From Hyphobacterium sp. SN044 (GTDB taxonomy: Bacteria; Pseudomonadota; Alphaproteobacteria; Caulobacterales; Maricaulaceae): a stretch of DNA of 64,000 nt. Position numbers and translations under genes: made by a program. The notes under the pieces were generated by a model, which was not told where the DNA came from, made no database searches, and worked only from the letters and a program-made list of their open reading frames with translations. Where the stretch lies: assembly GCF_021864465.1 (NCBI RefSeq), contig NZ_JAKKUV010000001.1:233385-297384 (forward strand), in the 5' to 3' direction. Positions 1-7,756 of this stretch are shown one piece after another (position 1 is the stretch's first letter; the number at the start of each line of letters is the position of its first letter).

Positions 1-378
1 GCGCGGCACCGACAGCGCCACTCGCCCTCCCGGCCGCGTGATGCGGACGATCTCGTCCAGCACGGCATCAGGGTCGGGCACATGCTCCAGCACTTCGCTG
101 CACACGACCGCGTCGAAGGCCCCGTCCTTGAACGGCAGTTTCGCGGCATCGCCGGCCGTCAGCGTGGCGCTGCGCAAGGGCGAGTGCGGCGGTGGCGGCA
201 GGTCAAAGAAGCCGTTGGCGGTCGCTTTCACTTCCTCTTCAGACAGGTCGAGGCCGGTGACGTTCAGCGGCGTGTCCGACCAGTAGAAGGCATAGGTGTG
301 CCGTCCGCGCCCGCAGCCGAGGTCCAGCACCCGGTCACCGGGCCGCAGGTCGAGCATGTGCGGGCGGATCGTCATCAT
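1..378 (-). CDS. class I SAM-dependent methyltransferase (C-terminus outside window)
   Basis: Partial gene; the C-terminal part lies beyond the left edge. The visible 126 residues carry the class I methyltransferase SAM-binding motif I (VLDLGCGRG, residues 17-25), an acidic post-motif (TGLDLSEEE) and the motif-IV type stretch FDAVVCSEVLEHVPDPD followed by PGG, as in the Methyltransf_11 family. The start ATG overlaps the stop of the upstream glycosyltransferase in an ATGA junction, so the two are probably translationally coupled and act in the same glycan or surface-polymer pathway. The substrate cannot be deduced. Confidence 0.88.
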   Translation of the reverse strand, partial: MMTIRPHMLDLRPGDRVLDLGCGRGRHTYAFYWSDTPLNVTGLDLSEEEVKATANGFFDLPPPPHSPLRSATLTAGDAAKLPFKDGAFDAVVCSEVLEHVPDPDAVLDEIVRITRPGGRVALSVPR

Positions 379-1652
379 GGGGCGAGCACCCGTTCGTAAA
401 GCGCCGTTGCCGCAGCCGCGTGCCGGTCCCAATCGAATTCGCTGCGGGCACGGGCCGCTCCCAGCTCGCTCATCCGGCGTGCGCGGACGGGATTGTCGAG
501 CACCGCAGCAATGGCGGCGGTCAGCGCCCCGGCATCTCCGGCGGGAACGATCGCGCCGGCATCGCCCACCACTTCCGGCAGGGCGCCGCCATCACTGGCC
601 ACGACCGGCGCGCCGCAGGCCATCGCTTCAGCGGCGGGGAAGCCGAATCCCTCGAAACGCGCCGGGCAGACAACCAGGCTCGCACGGCGGTAAAGCGCGG
701 CGATCTCTTCGCGTGTGACGCCATGGCGGCTGGACACCCGGCCTGTGAGGCCGGCGTCGGTGAGGATCTGCTTCGCGCGGCCGTCGCGCAGCTGACCGAT
801 CAGTTCCAGTTTCAGGTCCGGATTGTCGCGCGCCAGTGTCACGAAGGCGGTGGCCAGCACGTCCAGCCCCTTGATCGGAACGTCCGCGCTTGCTGTCGCG
901 GCAATGACATTGGCGTCGCGGATCACCGATGGATCAGGATGGAAGACCGAGTGGTCGATGCCGTTGAACGCGACCTGGACCGTCATCGGATCGACGCCGT
1001 AATGCGCGACATGACTGTCCCGGGCGGCTTCCGAGACGGCGAGCAAGGCGGGCAGGCGGCGCGCCGTCTCGCCCTGCATTTCGACGAAGTCGTACCAGCG
1101 CTTCGTCAACCAGCGGTCGATGCGCTTTTGCGCGGATTGGACGGCGAATTCGCGGTCGATGGCAATCGGGTGATGGATCGTCGCCACTACCGGAATGCGC
1201 TTCGCGATCTTCAGGAATGGTGTCGCCAGAGTCTGGTTGTCGTGGATCACGTCGAATCGGTCTTCGCGGCCCCTGAGCCAGGCCTCCAGCCGGCAGGCAA
1301 AGGCATAGGGTTCGCCGAAGGCCGCCGTATTGTGACACGCCCACTCGGCGAAATCGGGCCAATTGCCCAGAAAGGACGGCTTGAACGCGAGAAGCGCGTT
1401 CTTCGCGGAGAACAGGTCGAGCGCCGGCAGTTCGACAAGATCGATCCCGGCGCCGAGTTCCGGATAGGGTGGTCCGGACACGACGGTCACGGCATGCCCC
1501 GTGCGCTGCAGCGCGCTCGCCAGCGCGCTCAGATAGACGCCTTGCCCGCCCACATGCGGGTGCGAACGGTAGCCCGAAACAAGGACGCGCAGAGGTCTCT
1601 GCGCTGCGGGGGCAGCGGCGAGGACCGGGGCATCGCCAGCAATATCTTTCAT
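375..1652 (-). CDS. glycosyltransferase family 4 (GT-B fold)
   Basis: About 425 aa. The N-terminal Rossmann half begins RVLVSGYRSHPHVGGQGVY, the glycine-rich acceptor loop of GT4 enzymes. The C-terminal half has the donor-binding EX7E-type motif within EGFGFPAAEAMACGAPVV near residue 330. Reading upstream in frame gives an extra 50 residues of arginine-rich sequence that does not look like a GT start, so the internal ATG at MKDIAGD is preferred. It is likely cytosolic and transfers a nucleotide-sugar residue. It is coupled to the methyltransferase downstream and divergent from the MFS gene. Sugar donor and acceptor are unknown. Confidence 0.85.
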   Translation of the reverse strand: MKDIAGDAPVLAAAPAAQRPLRVLVSGYRSHPHVGGQGVYLSALASALQRTGHAVTVVSGPPYPELGAGIDLVELPALDLFSAKNALLAFKPSFLGNWPDFAEWACHNTAAFGEPYAFACRLEAWLRGREDRFDVIHDNQTLATPFLKIAKRIPVVATIHHPIAIDREFAVQSAQKRIDRWLTKRWYDFVEMQGETARRLPALLAVSEAARDSHVAHYGVDPMTVQVAFNGIDHSVFHPDPSVIRDANVIAATASADVPIKGLDVLATAFVTLARDNPDLKLELIGQLRDGRAKQILTDAGLTGRVSSRHGVTREEIAALYRRASLVVCPARFEGFGFPAAEAMACGAPVVASDGGALPEVVGDAGAIVPAGDAGALTAAIAAVLDNPVRARRMSELGAARARSEFDWDRHAAAATALYERVLAP

Positions 1653-1792
1653 CGGGCTCCGGCCGTCTGCTGCACTGCGAAAATCCGAAAAGGCGCGCGA
1701 AGCTAGCCTGCACCGCCGGGTTGGCCAAGCGCGCATGGCGGGTTTCGCATCACCGACCTTTCCGCCCGGCGCAAGGCAGGCTATGCGGCGGC

Positions 1793-2998
1793 ATGTCTTC
1801 ACCCGCGCCCGTCGAAGCCTTTTCGAGATATGCGCTGCATTACAGCGTCTTCTATCTCGTGTTCGGCGCGGTCCTGCCCTATCTGCCCGTTCTGCTGGAG
1901 GAGCGCGGCTTGTCGCCCGAGGCGATCGGCGTTGCGATCGCTGGCGGCATGATCGGTCGCAGCATTCTGTCGCCGCTCGGGGCCGGAATTCTCGACCGGT
2001 CCGATCGCAAGAAGCGGCTTCTCACGATTTTCGCCTTCGCGGCGCTGGCCGCCTTTGTCCTCCTCTTTCCCGGCTGGCCGGCCGTCCTGATCGTGCTGAT
2101 CGCCGCGCTCGGTTCGGCGCTCAACGGGGCGCAGATTCCGCTGCTCGACGCCATCACCATCCGTGCCGCGATGCGGAGTGGTTTCGGTTTCGGTCCGGCA
2201 AGAGCCTTCGGATCAGGGGCCTTCGTCGTTGCAAATGTCGGGGCCGGCGCATTGGTTTCCCGTTTCGGAGGAGAGGCGGCGCTGATCTGGATCGTCGCCT
2301 TTTCGGCACTGGCCATCCTCTCCCTGCAGGTGCTTCCGGCCGCGACGATGCGGTCGCAGCAGCCCTCGGCAGGTCTGAAATGGCATGTCGGCGAATTGCT
2401 GACGCCGGGCTTTATCTTCGCGACGCTGGCCGTCGCCCTGGTTCAGGGCGCGCACGGCTTTCAGTACAGCTTTTCCACGCTGGCCTGGCGCGCCGAGGGC
2501 ATTCCGACCGGCGTCGTCGGCCTCCTGTGGGGCTGGGCGGTGGTCGCCGAGATCATATTCCTCTTCGTCAATGGCCGCGTCTTCCGCAACTGGTCCCCCG
2601 CCGCGCTGATCGCATCGGGCGCGGCCATATCGGTGGTCCGCTGGCTGGTCTTTGCCATGTCGCCGCCGGTCTGGGTGCTCTTCCTGTTCCAGACGACGCA
2701 CGCCTTCACCTTCACCGCGACCTATATCGGCTTCATCCGCTATTGCGCCGAGCGTGTGCCGGACCGCTACGCCGCCAGTGCGCAGGCGATCAATTCCGCC
2801 CTGTCGGGCGGGGTGATCCTGGCGGGTGCCACCGTGGTTTCCGGACTGTTGTATGAACGCTACGGTGCCGGGGGATATGCCGCTATGGCGGTGCCCGCGG
2901 CCCTTGGCGGCCTTTTTGCCGCCTTGCTGTGGCGGAACCTGAATTCCCAAAGCGCCGTTGAATCAACTAAGACTACGGGGATGGGGGACGCTGAATGA
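1793..2998 (+). CDS. MFS transporter, phenylpropionate permease (HcaT)-like
   Basis: 401 aa, hydrophobic throughout with about 12 membrane segments. The first segment ends LPYLPVLLEERGLSPEAIG, followed by the loop ILDRSDRKKRL between helices 2 and 3, the positively charged MFS signature position. The pattern resembles the MFS_1-like/HcaT branch. The start chosen is the ATG giving MSSPAPVEAF, since the in-frame extension upstream is arginine-rich and antisense to the glycosyltransferase. Its stop overlaps the start of the Mla permease (ATGA), so it may be the first gene of the lipid-transport operon, which is an unusual partner. The transported compound is not inferable. Confidence 0.8.
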   Translation: MSSPAPVEAFSRYALHYSVFYLVFGAVLPYLPVLLEERGLSPEAIGVAIAGGMIGRSILSPLGAGILDRSDRKKRLLTIFAFAALAAFVLLFPGWPAVLIVLIAALGSALNGAQIPLLDAITIRAAMRSGFGFGPARAFGSGAFVVANVGAGALVSRFGGEAALIWIVAFSALAILSLQVLPAATMRSQQPSAGLKWHVGELLTPGFIFATLAVALVQGAHGFQYSFSTLAWRAEGIPTGVVGLLWGWAVVAEIIFLFVNGRVFRNWSPAALIASGAAISVVRWLVFAMSPPVWVLFLFQTTHAFTFTATYIGFIRYCAERVPDRYAASAQAINSALSGGVILAGATVVSGLLYERYGAGGYAAMAVPAALGGLFAALLWRNLNSQSAVESTKTTGMGDAE

Positions 2999-4134
2999 GT
3001 GATGTGGCGGCAGGTCTGACGATCGAGGAGGAGGGCGGCCGCGTCATTCTCGTCCCGACCGGCGACTGGATCGTCGACACCATCGCCCGTTTCGCCTCCG
3101 AAATCGCGCGGATCGATCACGACATCGATCCGGGCCGGGTTTCGATCGATCTGTCCGGCATCGAACGGATCGATACGGCGGGAGCCTACCTTCTCGCACG
3201 CCCCATCCACCGCGCCCGCGACGGGGTCACCGAACAGCATTTCCGCGGCGACCACGCCACGGCACGCCGCCTGATCCAGCTCGTCCTTGAAAAGGCGATC
3301 AACAGCGAGCCGGAGGTCGAGGACCGGCGCTTCGGTTTCATCCAGGCCGCTGGACGTATCGGTGCGGGCCTGGAAGCGGCCTGGAAGGAAATGATCGCGA
3401 CCTTTGCCTTCTTCGGCCACGCGATCACCTCCTTTGCGTCGACCAGTGCGCGGCCCTGGCGCTTCCGCATGACACCGATCTTCGCGGTGATGGAAGTCGC
3501 GGGCGTGAACGCCCTGCCGATCATCGCCGTCCTGTCCTTCTTCATCGGCGCGGTCGTCGCCTACATGGGCGCGAACCTGCTCGAAACCTTCGGCGCGTCC
3601 GTCTTCACGGTCGAACTCGTCGGCATCGCCGTGCTGCGTGAATTCGGTGTTCTGATCACCGCGATCATGCTGGCCGGGCGGTCGGACTCTGCCTTCACCG
3701 CCGCCATCGGCTCGATGAAGATGCAGCAGGAAATCGATGCCATGCGTGTGCTCGGCATCGATCCCTACGAGGCGCTGGTGATCCCGCGCATCGTGGCCTG
3801 CGTGATCATGGCGCCACTGCTGACTTTTGCCGCGATGATCGCCGGCATCGTCGGTGGCCTCCTCGTCTGCTGGAGCGCGCTCGATATCTCGCCGCAATTC
3901 TTCGTCACCCGGATTCATGACAGCGTCCCGATCCAGAATTTCTGGGTCGGCATGTCGAAGGCCCCGGTCTTCGGCGCGATCATCGCGATCATCGGCTGCA
4001 AGCAGGGCCTCGATGTCGGCGGCGATGTGGAATCGCTCGGCCGTCACGTCACCGCATCGGTTGTCCAGTCGATCTTCATGGTCATCATCGTCGATGCCCT
4101 GTTCGCCATGATGTATCTGGAGCTCGGCATATGA
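2995..4134 (+). CDS. mlaE: MlaE-type lipid ABC transporter permease with N-terminal STAS domain
   Basis: 379 aa inner-membrane permease of an MCE/Mla phospholipid transport system. Residues 1-110 form a STAS-like domain (beta strands, then SIDLSGIERIDTAGAYLL), doing the job of the separate MlaB protein of E. coli. The rest is the MlaE domain with the conserved stretch AGRSDSAFTAAIGSMKMQQE and several hydrophobic helices. It is encoded in an overlapping series MFS-mlaE-mlaF-mlaD-lipoprotein. By family it would move glycerophospholipids between the inner membrane and the periplasmic MCE ring. No mlaC or mlaA is visible, so this resembles the PqiC/YrbC-less alphaproteobacterial arrangement. Confidence 0.92.
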   Translation: MSDVAAGLTIEEEGGRVILVPTGDWIVDTIARFASEIARIDHDIDPGRVSIDLSGIERIDTAGAYLLARPIHRARDGVTEQHFRGDHATARRLIQLVLEKAINSEPEVEDRRFGFIQAAGRIGAGLEAAWKEMIATFAFFGHAITSFASTSARPWRFRMTPIFAVMEVAGVNALPIIAVLSFFIGAVVAYMGANLLETFGASVFTVELVGIAVLREFGVLITAIMLAGRSDSAFTAAIGSMKMQQEIDAMRVLGIDPYEALVIPRIVACVIMAPLLTFAAMIAGIVGGLLVCWSALDISPQFFVTRIHDSVPIQNFWVGMSKAPVFGAIIAIIGCKQGLDVGGDVESLGRHVTASVVQSIFMVIIVDALFAMMYLELGI

Positions 4135-4910
4135 GTGCGGTCTCGGCCCCGCTCATCGAGGTGCGCGGCCTGAAAACGGCCTTCGGCACGCATGTCGTCC
4201 ATGACGGGCTGAATCTCGAAGTCCGCCGCGGCGAGATCATCGGTCTGGTCGGCGGTTCCGGCACCGGCAAGTCGGTGCTGATGAACACGATGATCGGCCT
4301 GAAACGCCCTGACGCGGGCGAGATTTTCTACAATGGCCGCGCGCTGGGGAAGATGGCCGACAGCGAGCGCGCGCGGCTCGAAAGCCACTGGGGCGTCCTG
4401 TTTCAGGGCGGGGCGCTGTTTTCCGCACTGACCGTGCGCGAGAACGTCATGGCCCCGATGCGCGAGCATACCGACCTGCCCCGGTCGCTGATGACGGAAC
4501 TCGCCGACATGAAGATCGCGCTCACCGGGCTGGGGCCCGAAGCGCCATCCAAGTTTCCGTCCGAACTGTCGGGCGGGATGAGGAAGCGGGCCGGTCTGGC
4601 CCGGGCGCTGGCGCTCGATCCGGACGTCCTCTTCCTCGACGAACCGACAGCGGGTCTCGACCCGATCGGCGCGGCGGCATTCGACTCGCTGATCCGCGAG
4701 TTGCGCGACGCGCTCGGTCTGACCGTCTTCATCGTCACCCACGACCTCGACACCCTGTTCGCGATCTGCGACCGCGTCGCCGTGCTCGCCGAGAAGCGCT
4801 GCGTGGCGGTGGCCCCGATCGACGAACTCTTGCAGAATGACCACCCGTGGATCCGAGAATACTTCGGTGGCCCGCGGGGGCGCGCGGCCCATCAGGCCCG
4901 GGAAGGATAA
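4131..4910 (+). CDS. mlaF: MlaF-type lipid ABC transporter ATP-binding protein
   Basis: 259 aa ATPase with all ABC motifs: Walker A GGSGTGKS at residues 41-48, Q-loop region LFQGGALFS, signature LSGGMRKRAGLARAL, Walker B VLFLDEPTAGLDP and the switch His in IVTHDLD. The LFQGGALF and GGMRKR forms are typical of the MlaF subgroup. It starts inside the mlaE stop (ATGA) and would energise the MlaE permease on the cytoplasmic face. Confidence 0.95.
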   Translation: MSAVSAPLIEVRGLKTAFGTHVVHDGLNLEVRRGEIIGLVGGSGTGKSVLMNTMIGLKRPDAGEIFYNGRALGKMADSERARLESHWGVLFQGGALFSALTVRENVMAPMREHTDLPRSLMTELADMKIALTGLGPEAPSKFPSELSGGMRKRAGLARALALDPDVLFLDEPTAGLDPIGAAAFDSLIRELRDALGLTVFIVTHDLDTLFAICDRVAVLAEKRCVAVAPIDELLQNDHPWIREYFGGPRGRAAHQAREG

Positions 4911-4913
4911 GCC

Positions 4914-5870
4914 ATGGAAACCAAGGCCCATCACGTCCTGGTCGGCTTTTTCGCGATGTTCCTCGTCGCGGCCGGCGGATTCTTCATCCTCTGGCTCTCG
5001 AACTATTCAGGCGGGCGCGAATACTCGCAGTACGATGTCGTTTTCGACTGGCCGGTCCGCGGCCTGCGCGAGGCCAGCGAAGTACGGTTCAACGGCATCC
5101 AGGTGGGCGAGGTGACCCGGCTTGGCCTCGATCCGCAGAACCCGAACCGCGTGATCGCCCGTATCCAGGTGCTTGCCGAGACCCCGGTACGTGTCGATTC
5201 CACCGCCCAGCTCGAGCCGCAGGGCCTGACGGGCTTGGCCTATATCCAGCTGTCGGGCGGTTCGCCCGACGCGGCCCGGCTTTACAGCCCGCCGCGCCAG
5301 ACTCCGCCGCGAATCTTCGCAGTCCAGACCCAGCTCGACACGCTCTTCCAGTCGTCCGAGGACGTGTTGTCCTCGGCGCAAACGGCCCTGATCCGCATTG
5401 CCGACCTGCTCAGCGAGGACAATGTCGATTCTCTGCGTAACACGCTGGAGAATATCGAGCGCCTCTCCGAGACAATTGCCAATGATGACGAGACGCTGGG
5501 CGATCTGCGCGGAGCGATCGCAACGCTGGAACAGACCGGCCGCGACGTGTCGGTCGCCGCGCAGGCGATGCAGCAATTCGCCGAGGAAACCGGCGCCTAT
5601 GTGCAGGGCGACCTGACGACCGCGACGAACCAGACCAATCAGGCCTTCGCCGACATGCAGCTGGCCGCGCAGCAGTTGAATGAGACTCTCGAAGTGCTGC
5701 GCCCCTCGCTCGAGGAATTCGCGGATGAAGGTATCGACGAGCTCACCCTGGCGGCCGGCGATCTGCGCCGCCTGATCGCGACGCTCGACCGTATCGCCAT
5801 CGAACTGGAAGACGATCCCGGCGGCTTTGTCGCCGGCGAGCCGCGCCGCACTGTGGAGGTGCCCCGATGA
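4914..5870 (+). CDS. mlaD: MCE/MlaD family substrate-binding protein
   Basis: 318 aa. One N-terminal membrane anchor (residues about 8-29), then an MCE domain with YDVVFDWPVRGLREASEVRFNG and QVGEVTRLGLDP, typical MlaD sequence that forms a periplasmic hexameric ring. The C-terminal 180 residues are rich in heptad-like, acidic and Gln/Ala sequence and probably form the helical needle or tube seen in longer MCE proteins. It follows mlaF by 3 bases and overlaps the lipoprotein gene by 4. It is longer than E. coli MlaD (about 183 aa), closer to plant TGD2 or mycobacterial types in domain layout. Confidence 0.92.
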   Translation: METKAHHVLVGFFAMFLVAAGGFFILWLSNYSGGREYSQYDVVFDWPVRGLREASEVRFNGIQVGEVTRLGLDPQNPNRVIARIQVLAETPVRVDSTAQLEPQGLTGLAYIQLSGGSPDAARLYSPPRQTPPRIFAVQTQLDTLFQSSEDVLSSAQTALIRIADLLSEDNVDSLRNTLENIERLSETIANDDETLGDLRGAIATLEQTGRDVSVAAQAMQQFAEETGAYVQGDLTTATNQTNQAFADMQLAAQQLNETLEVLRPSLEEFADEGIDELTLAAGDLRRLIATLDRIAIELEDDPGGFVAGEPRRTVEVPR

Positions 5871-6502
5871 CTGTCCTGAAACGTCTGGCCGCGGCCGGGG
5901 TTGCCGTCTTCCTGGCGGGCTGTGTCAGCCTGCTGCCTGAGACCACGCCATCGAGCATCTACCGGCTGTCGACGCCGGAGCCCTCGGGCGGCAGCGCCAT
6001 GAACCGGCAGGTCGTTCGCGTCGACCTTCCGCTGGCACCGCGCGGCATCGCCAGCGACGAGATCGCGATCTCGCTCCAGCATGGCGAACTCGCCTTCATC
6101 GACGGCGCGAAGTGGATATCGACCACGCCGCGCCTGGTGCAGGACCTCGTGATCAGCGCCATCGACGCCTACGAGCCGGACCTCATCGCCTCGCGTCCCG
6201 AGGACGGGGTCAATGCGGAGTATGAGCTTCACACCGAAGTGCGGTCCTTCGAGGCCGTCTACCGCGATGGCGCGGATGCTCCGCCAACGGCGATCATCCA
6301 GATGCGCGTTCGCATGGTGCGCCTGTCGGACCGCAGCCTGCTCGGCGTTCAGGCGGTCGGGGCGCAGGCCCGCGCGCGGACCAACACGGTCGGCGATATC
6401 GTCGCGGCCTTCGATGCCGCAGCGCAGGAAACGGCGGGTGAAATCTCGTCCTGGGCAACGCAGCAGGTCCGCGCTCACCCGCCGGTGGTCGACGAGGATT
6501 GA
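5867..6502 (+). CDS. ABC-type transport auxiliary lipoprotein (PqiC/DUF330-like)
   Basis: 211 aa. A classic lipoprotein signal with lipobox LAGC puts the modified Cys at residue 19. The mature part matches the ABC-transporter auxiliary component family: a short IYRLSTP strand near the N-terminus, then VRVDLPLAPRGIASDEIAI and a C-terminal domain that in relatives contacts the outer membrane. As last gene of the Mla-like operon it likely supplies the outer-membrane-side partner of the MlaD tube. The family assignment rests on gene context and general pattern, so the exact subfamily is less certain. Confidence 0.82.
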   Translation: MTVLKRLAAAGVAVFLAGCVSLLPETTPSSIYRLSTPEPSGGSAMNRQVVRVDLPLAPRGIASDEIAISLQHGELAFIDGAKWISTTPRLVQDLVISAIDAYEPDLIASRPEDGVNAEYELHTEVRSFEAVYRDGADAPPTAIIQMRVRMVRLSDRSLLGVQAVGAQARARTNTVGDIVAAFDAAAQETAGEISSWATQQVRAHPPVVDED

Positions 6503-6508
6503 TCGTGT

Positions 6509-7291
6509 CTAACCGTGGAGGGTGATGCCGAACCAGGGCAGTGCCATCCAGACGGCCATCGCGACCATCATCAGATTCTCGGTCAGCGAGATGAAGCCGA
6601 GCGGGACCTTGCTCGCCCCTCCGACGCAGGCGCACTTCAGTTCGCGCTTGTCGAGATAGACCGCCTTGAACACGGAAAACGCACCCACGGTACCGATGAA
6701 CAGGGCAACCGGCACGGAGAGCCATGTCGCCGCTCCGGCAATCATCAGCACGCCCGCCAGTCCTTCGGCAAACGGGTAGACATAGCTGTAGGGGACCCAG
6801 CGCTTGGCCAGCAGGTCGTAGTTCAGGAACATCGTCGAGAAGCTTTCGACATCCTGGAGTTTGAGAAGCGCGAGAACCGCCATCGAAAAGGCGATGAACC
6901 ACTCGGCGCTGCGGATGCTGATCACGTCACCAGTCACGACATAGGCCGCTCCGAGCGCCATCAGAGCCGTCATCGAGAACAGCGCGATGACCGGCCGGTA
7001 GCTGGTTTCGTCGGGGCCGGGAACATGCTGACCGAAATGACGGCGTAGCGCGTCATAGCCCCCGATCCGCTCGCCCCCGATAAAGACCTGCGGCGTGGTT
7101 TCGATGCTGTGTTGCTCCTTGAACGCGTCGGTCTCAGCGCGTGACTTGAGGTGATGGTCGTCGACCTCGAATCCGCGGCGCTTCAGCAAGGACAGCGCCT
7201 TGAGGCCGTAGGGGCAGACATGGCCGGGCATGACCATGCGGTAAAGTCGGGCTGACCGGCCGGAAGCTTCTGATCGGGTTTGCGTGGACAT
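6509..7291 (-). CDS. glutaredoxin-MauE fusion, redox membrane protein
   Basis: 260 aa fusion. Residues about 15-85 are a glutaredoxin fold with active site CPYG and the cis-Pro/GSH loop TTPQVFIGGERIGGYDAL. Residues about 100-260 contain four membrane helices of the MauE/DoxX-like family with a second cysteine pair in LKCACVGGAS and the VPLG-SLTEN motif typical of MauE. The glutaredoxin head may pass electrons to the membrane CxC-like pair. It is divergent from a MerR-type regulator whose operator lies in the shared promoter, so it is probably induced by a thiophilic metal. The physiological substrate is unknown. Confidence 0.85.
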   Translation of the reverse strand: MSTQTRSEASGRSARLYRMVMPGHVCPYGLKALSLLKRRGFEVDDHHLKSRAETDAFKEQHSIETTPQVFIGGERIGGYDALRRHFGQHVPGPDETSYRPVIALFSMTALMALGAAYVVTGDVISIRSAEWFIAFSMAVLALLKLQDVESFSTMFLNYDLLAKRWVPYSYVYPFAEGLAGVLMIAGAATWLSVPVALFIGTVGAFSVFKAVYLDKRELKCACVGGASKVPLGFISLTENLMMVAMAVWMALPWFGITLHG

Positions 7292-7326
7292 GGGGGTTCA
7301 ACCTTCTTGCTTTGCCAACCCGTGCT

Positions 7327-7357
7327 TTCTAGAGTCCGTACCATGGTACAGAGTCAA
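7327..7357 (-). promoter_or_regulatory. MerR-type promoter/operator, 19-bp spacer
   Basis: Reading leftward: -35 TTGACT (7352-7357), a 19-base spacer containing the perfect palindrome GTACCATGGTAC (7338-7349), then -10 CTAGAA (7327-7332). An overlong 19-bp spacer with a GTAC dyad directly after TTGACT is the hallmark of promoters untwisted by MerR regulators, as in the mer operon. It would drive the glutaredoxin-MauE gene. The palindrome also contains the regulator's own ATG, giving a simple route to autorepression. Confidence 0.8.
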
Positions 7358-7753
7358 GCCGAAGAATTTCTGCCAATCGGAACCTTTGCCCGAAAGGGCG
7401 GCGTCGGTGTTGAAACGGTTCGCTATTACCAACGTCAGGGACTGCTTCGCGTTCCGAAGTCTGCAGGCGGTATGCGCCGCTACGGACCGGAGGACCTGCG
7501 CCGCCTGCGCTTCATCCGTCACGCCCAGTCGGCCGGCTTCACGCTCTCGGAAATTGGCGAATTGCTCGAACTGGATGCCTGCGACGACCGCAAGCGCGCG
7601 CGGCAGATGGCCCTGACCCGGATTGACGCCCTCGACCGGAAGCTCGCCGAACTTCAGGCGGCGCGCTCATCGCTGATGCGTCTCGCGGTCGAGTGCAATT
7701 CCGGCGGTAGCGGGCCTTGCCCGATCCTGTCCGCCTTTGACGCGTGGCGGTGA
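7343..7753 (+). CDS. MerR-family regulator, mercury-type
   Basis: 136 aa. The N-terminal winged helix (PIGTFARKGGVGVETVRYY, QRQGLL) is very close to mercury MerR, followed by the coiled dimerisation helix. Three cysteines sit where MerR binds Hg(II): one in LDACDDR after the second helix and two in ECNSGGSGPCPIL. This favours mercury or a similar soft metal over copper or redox regulators. Its ATG lies inside the operator palindrome and there is no clear ribosome site, so the transcript may be leaderless. The divergent target is the glutaredoxin-MauE gene; no merA, merT or merP is nearby. Confidence 0.87.
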   Translation: MVQSQAEEFLPIGTFARKGGVGVETVRYYQRQGLLRVPKSAGGMRRYGPEDLRRLRFIRHAQSAGFTLSEIGELLELDACDDRKRARQMALTRIDALDRKLAELQAARSSLMRLAVECNSGGSGPCPILSAFDAWR

Positions 7754-7756
7754 AGA

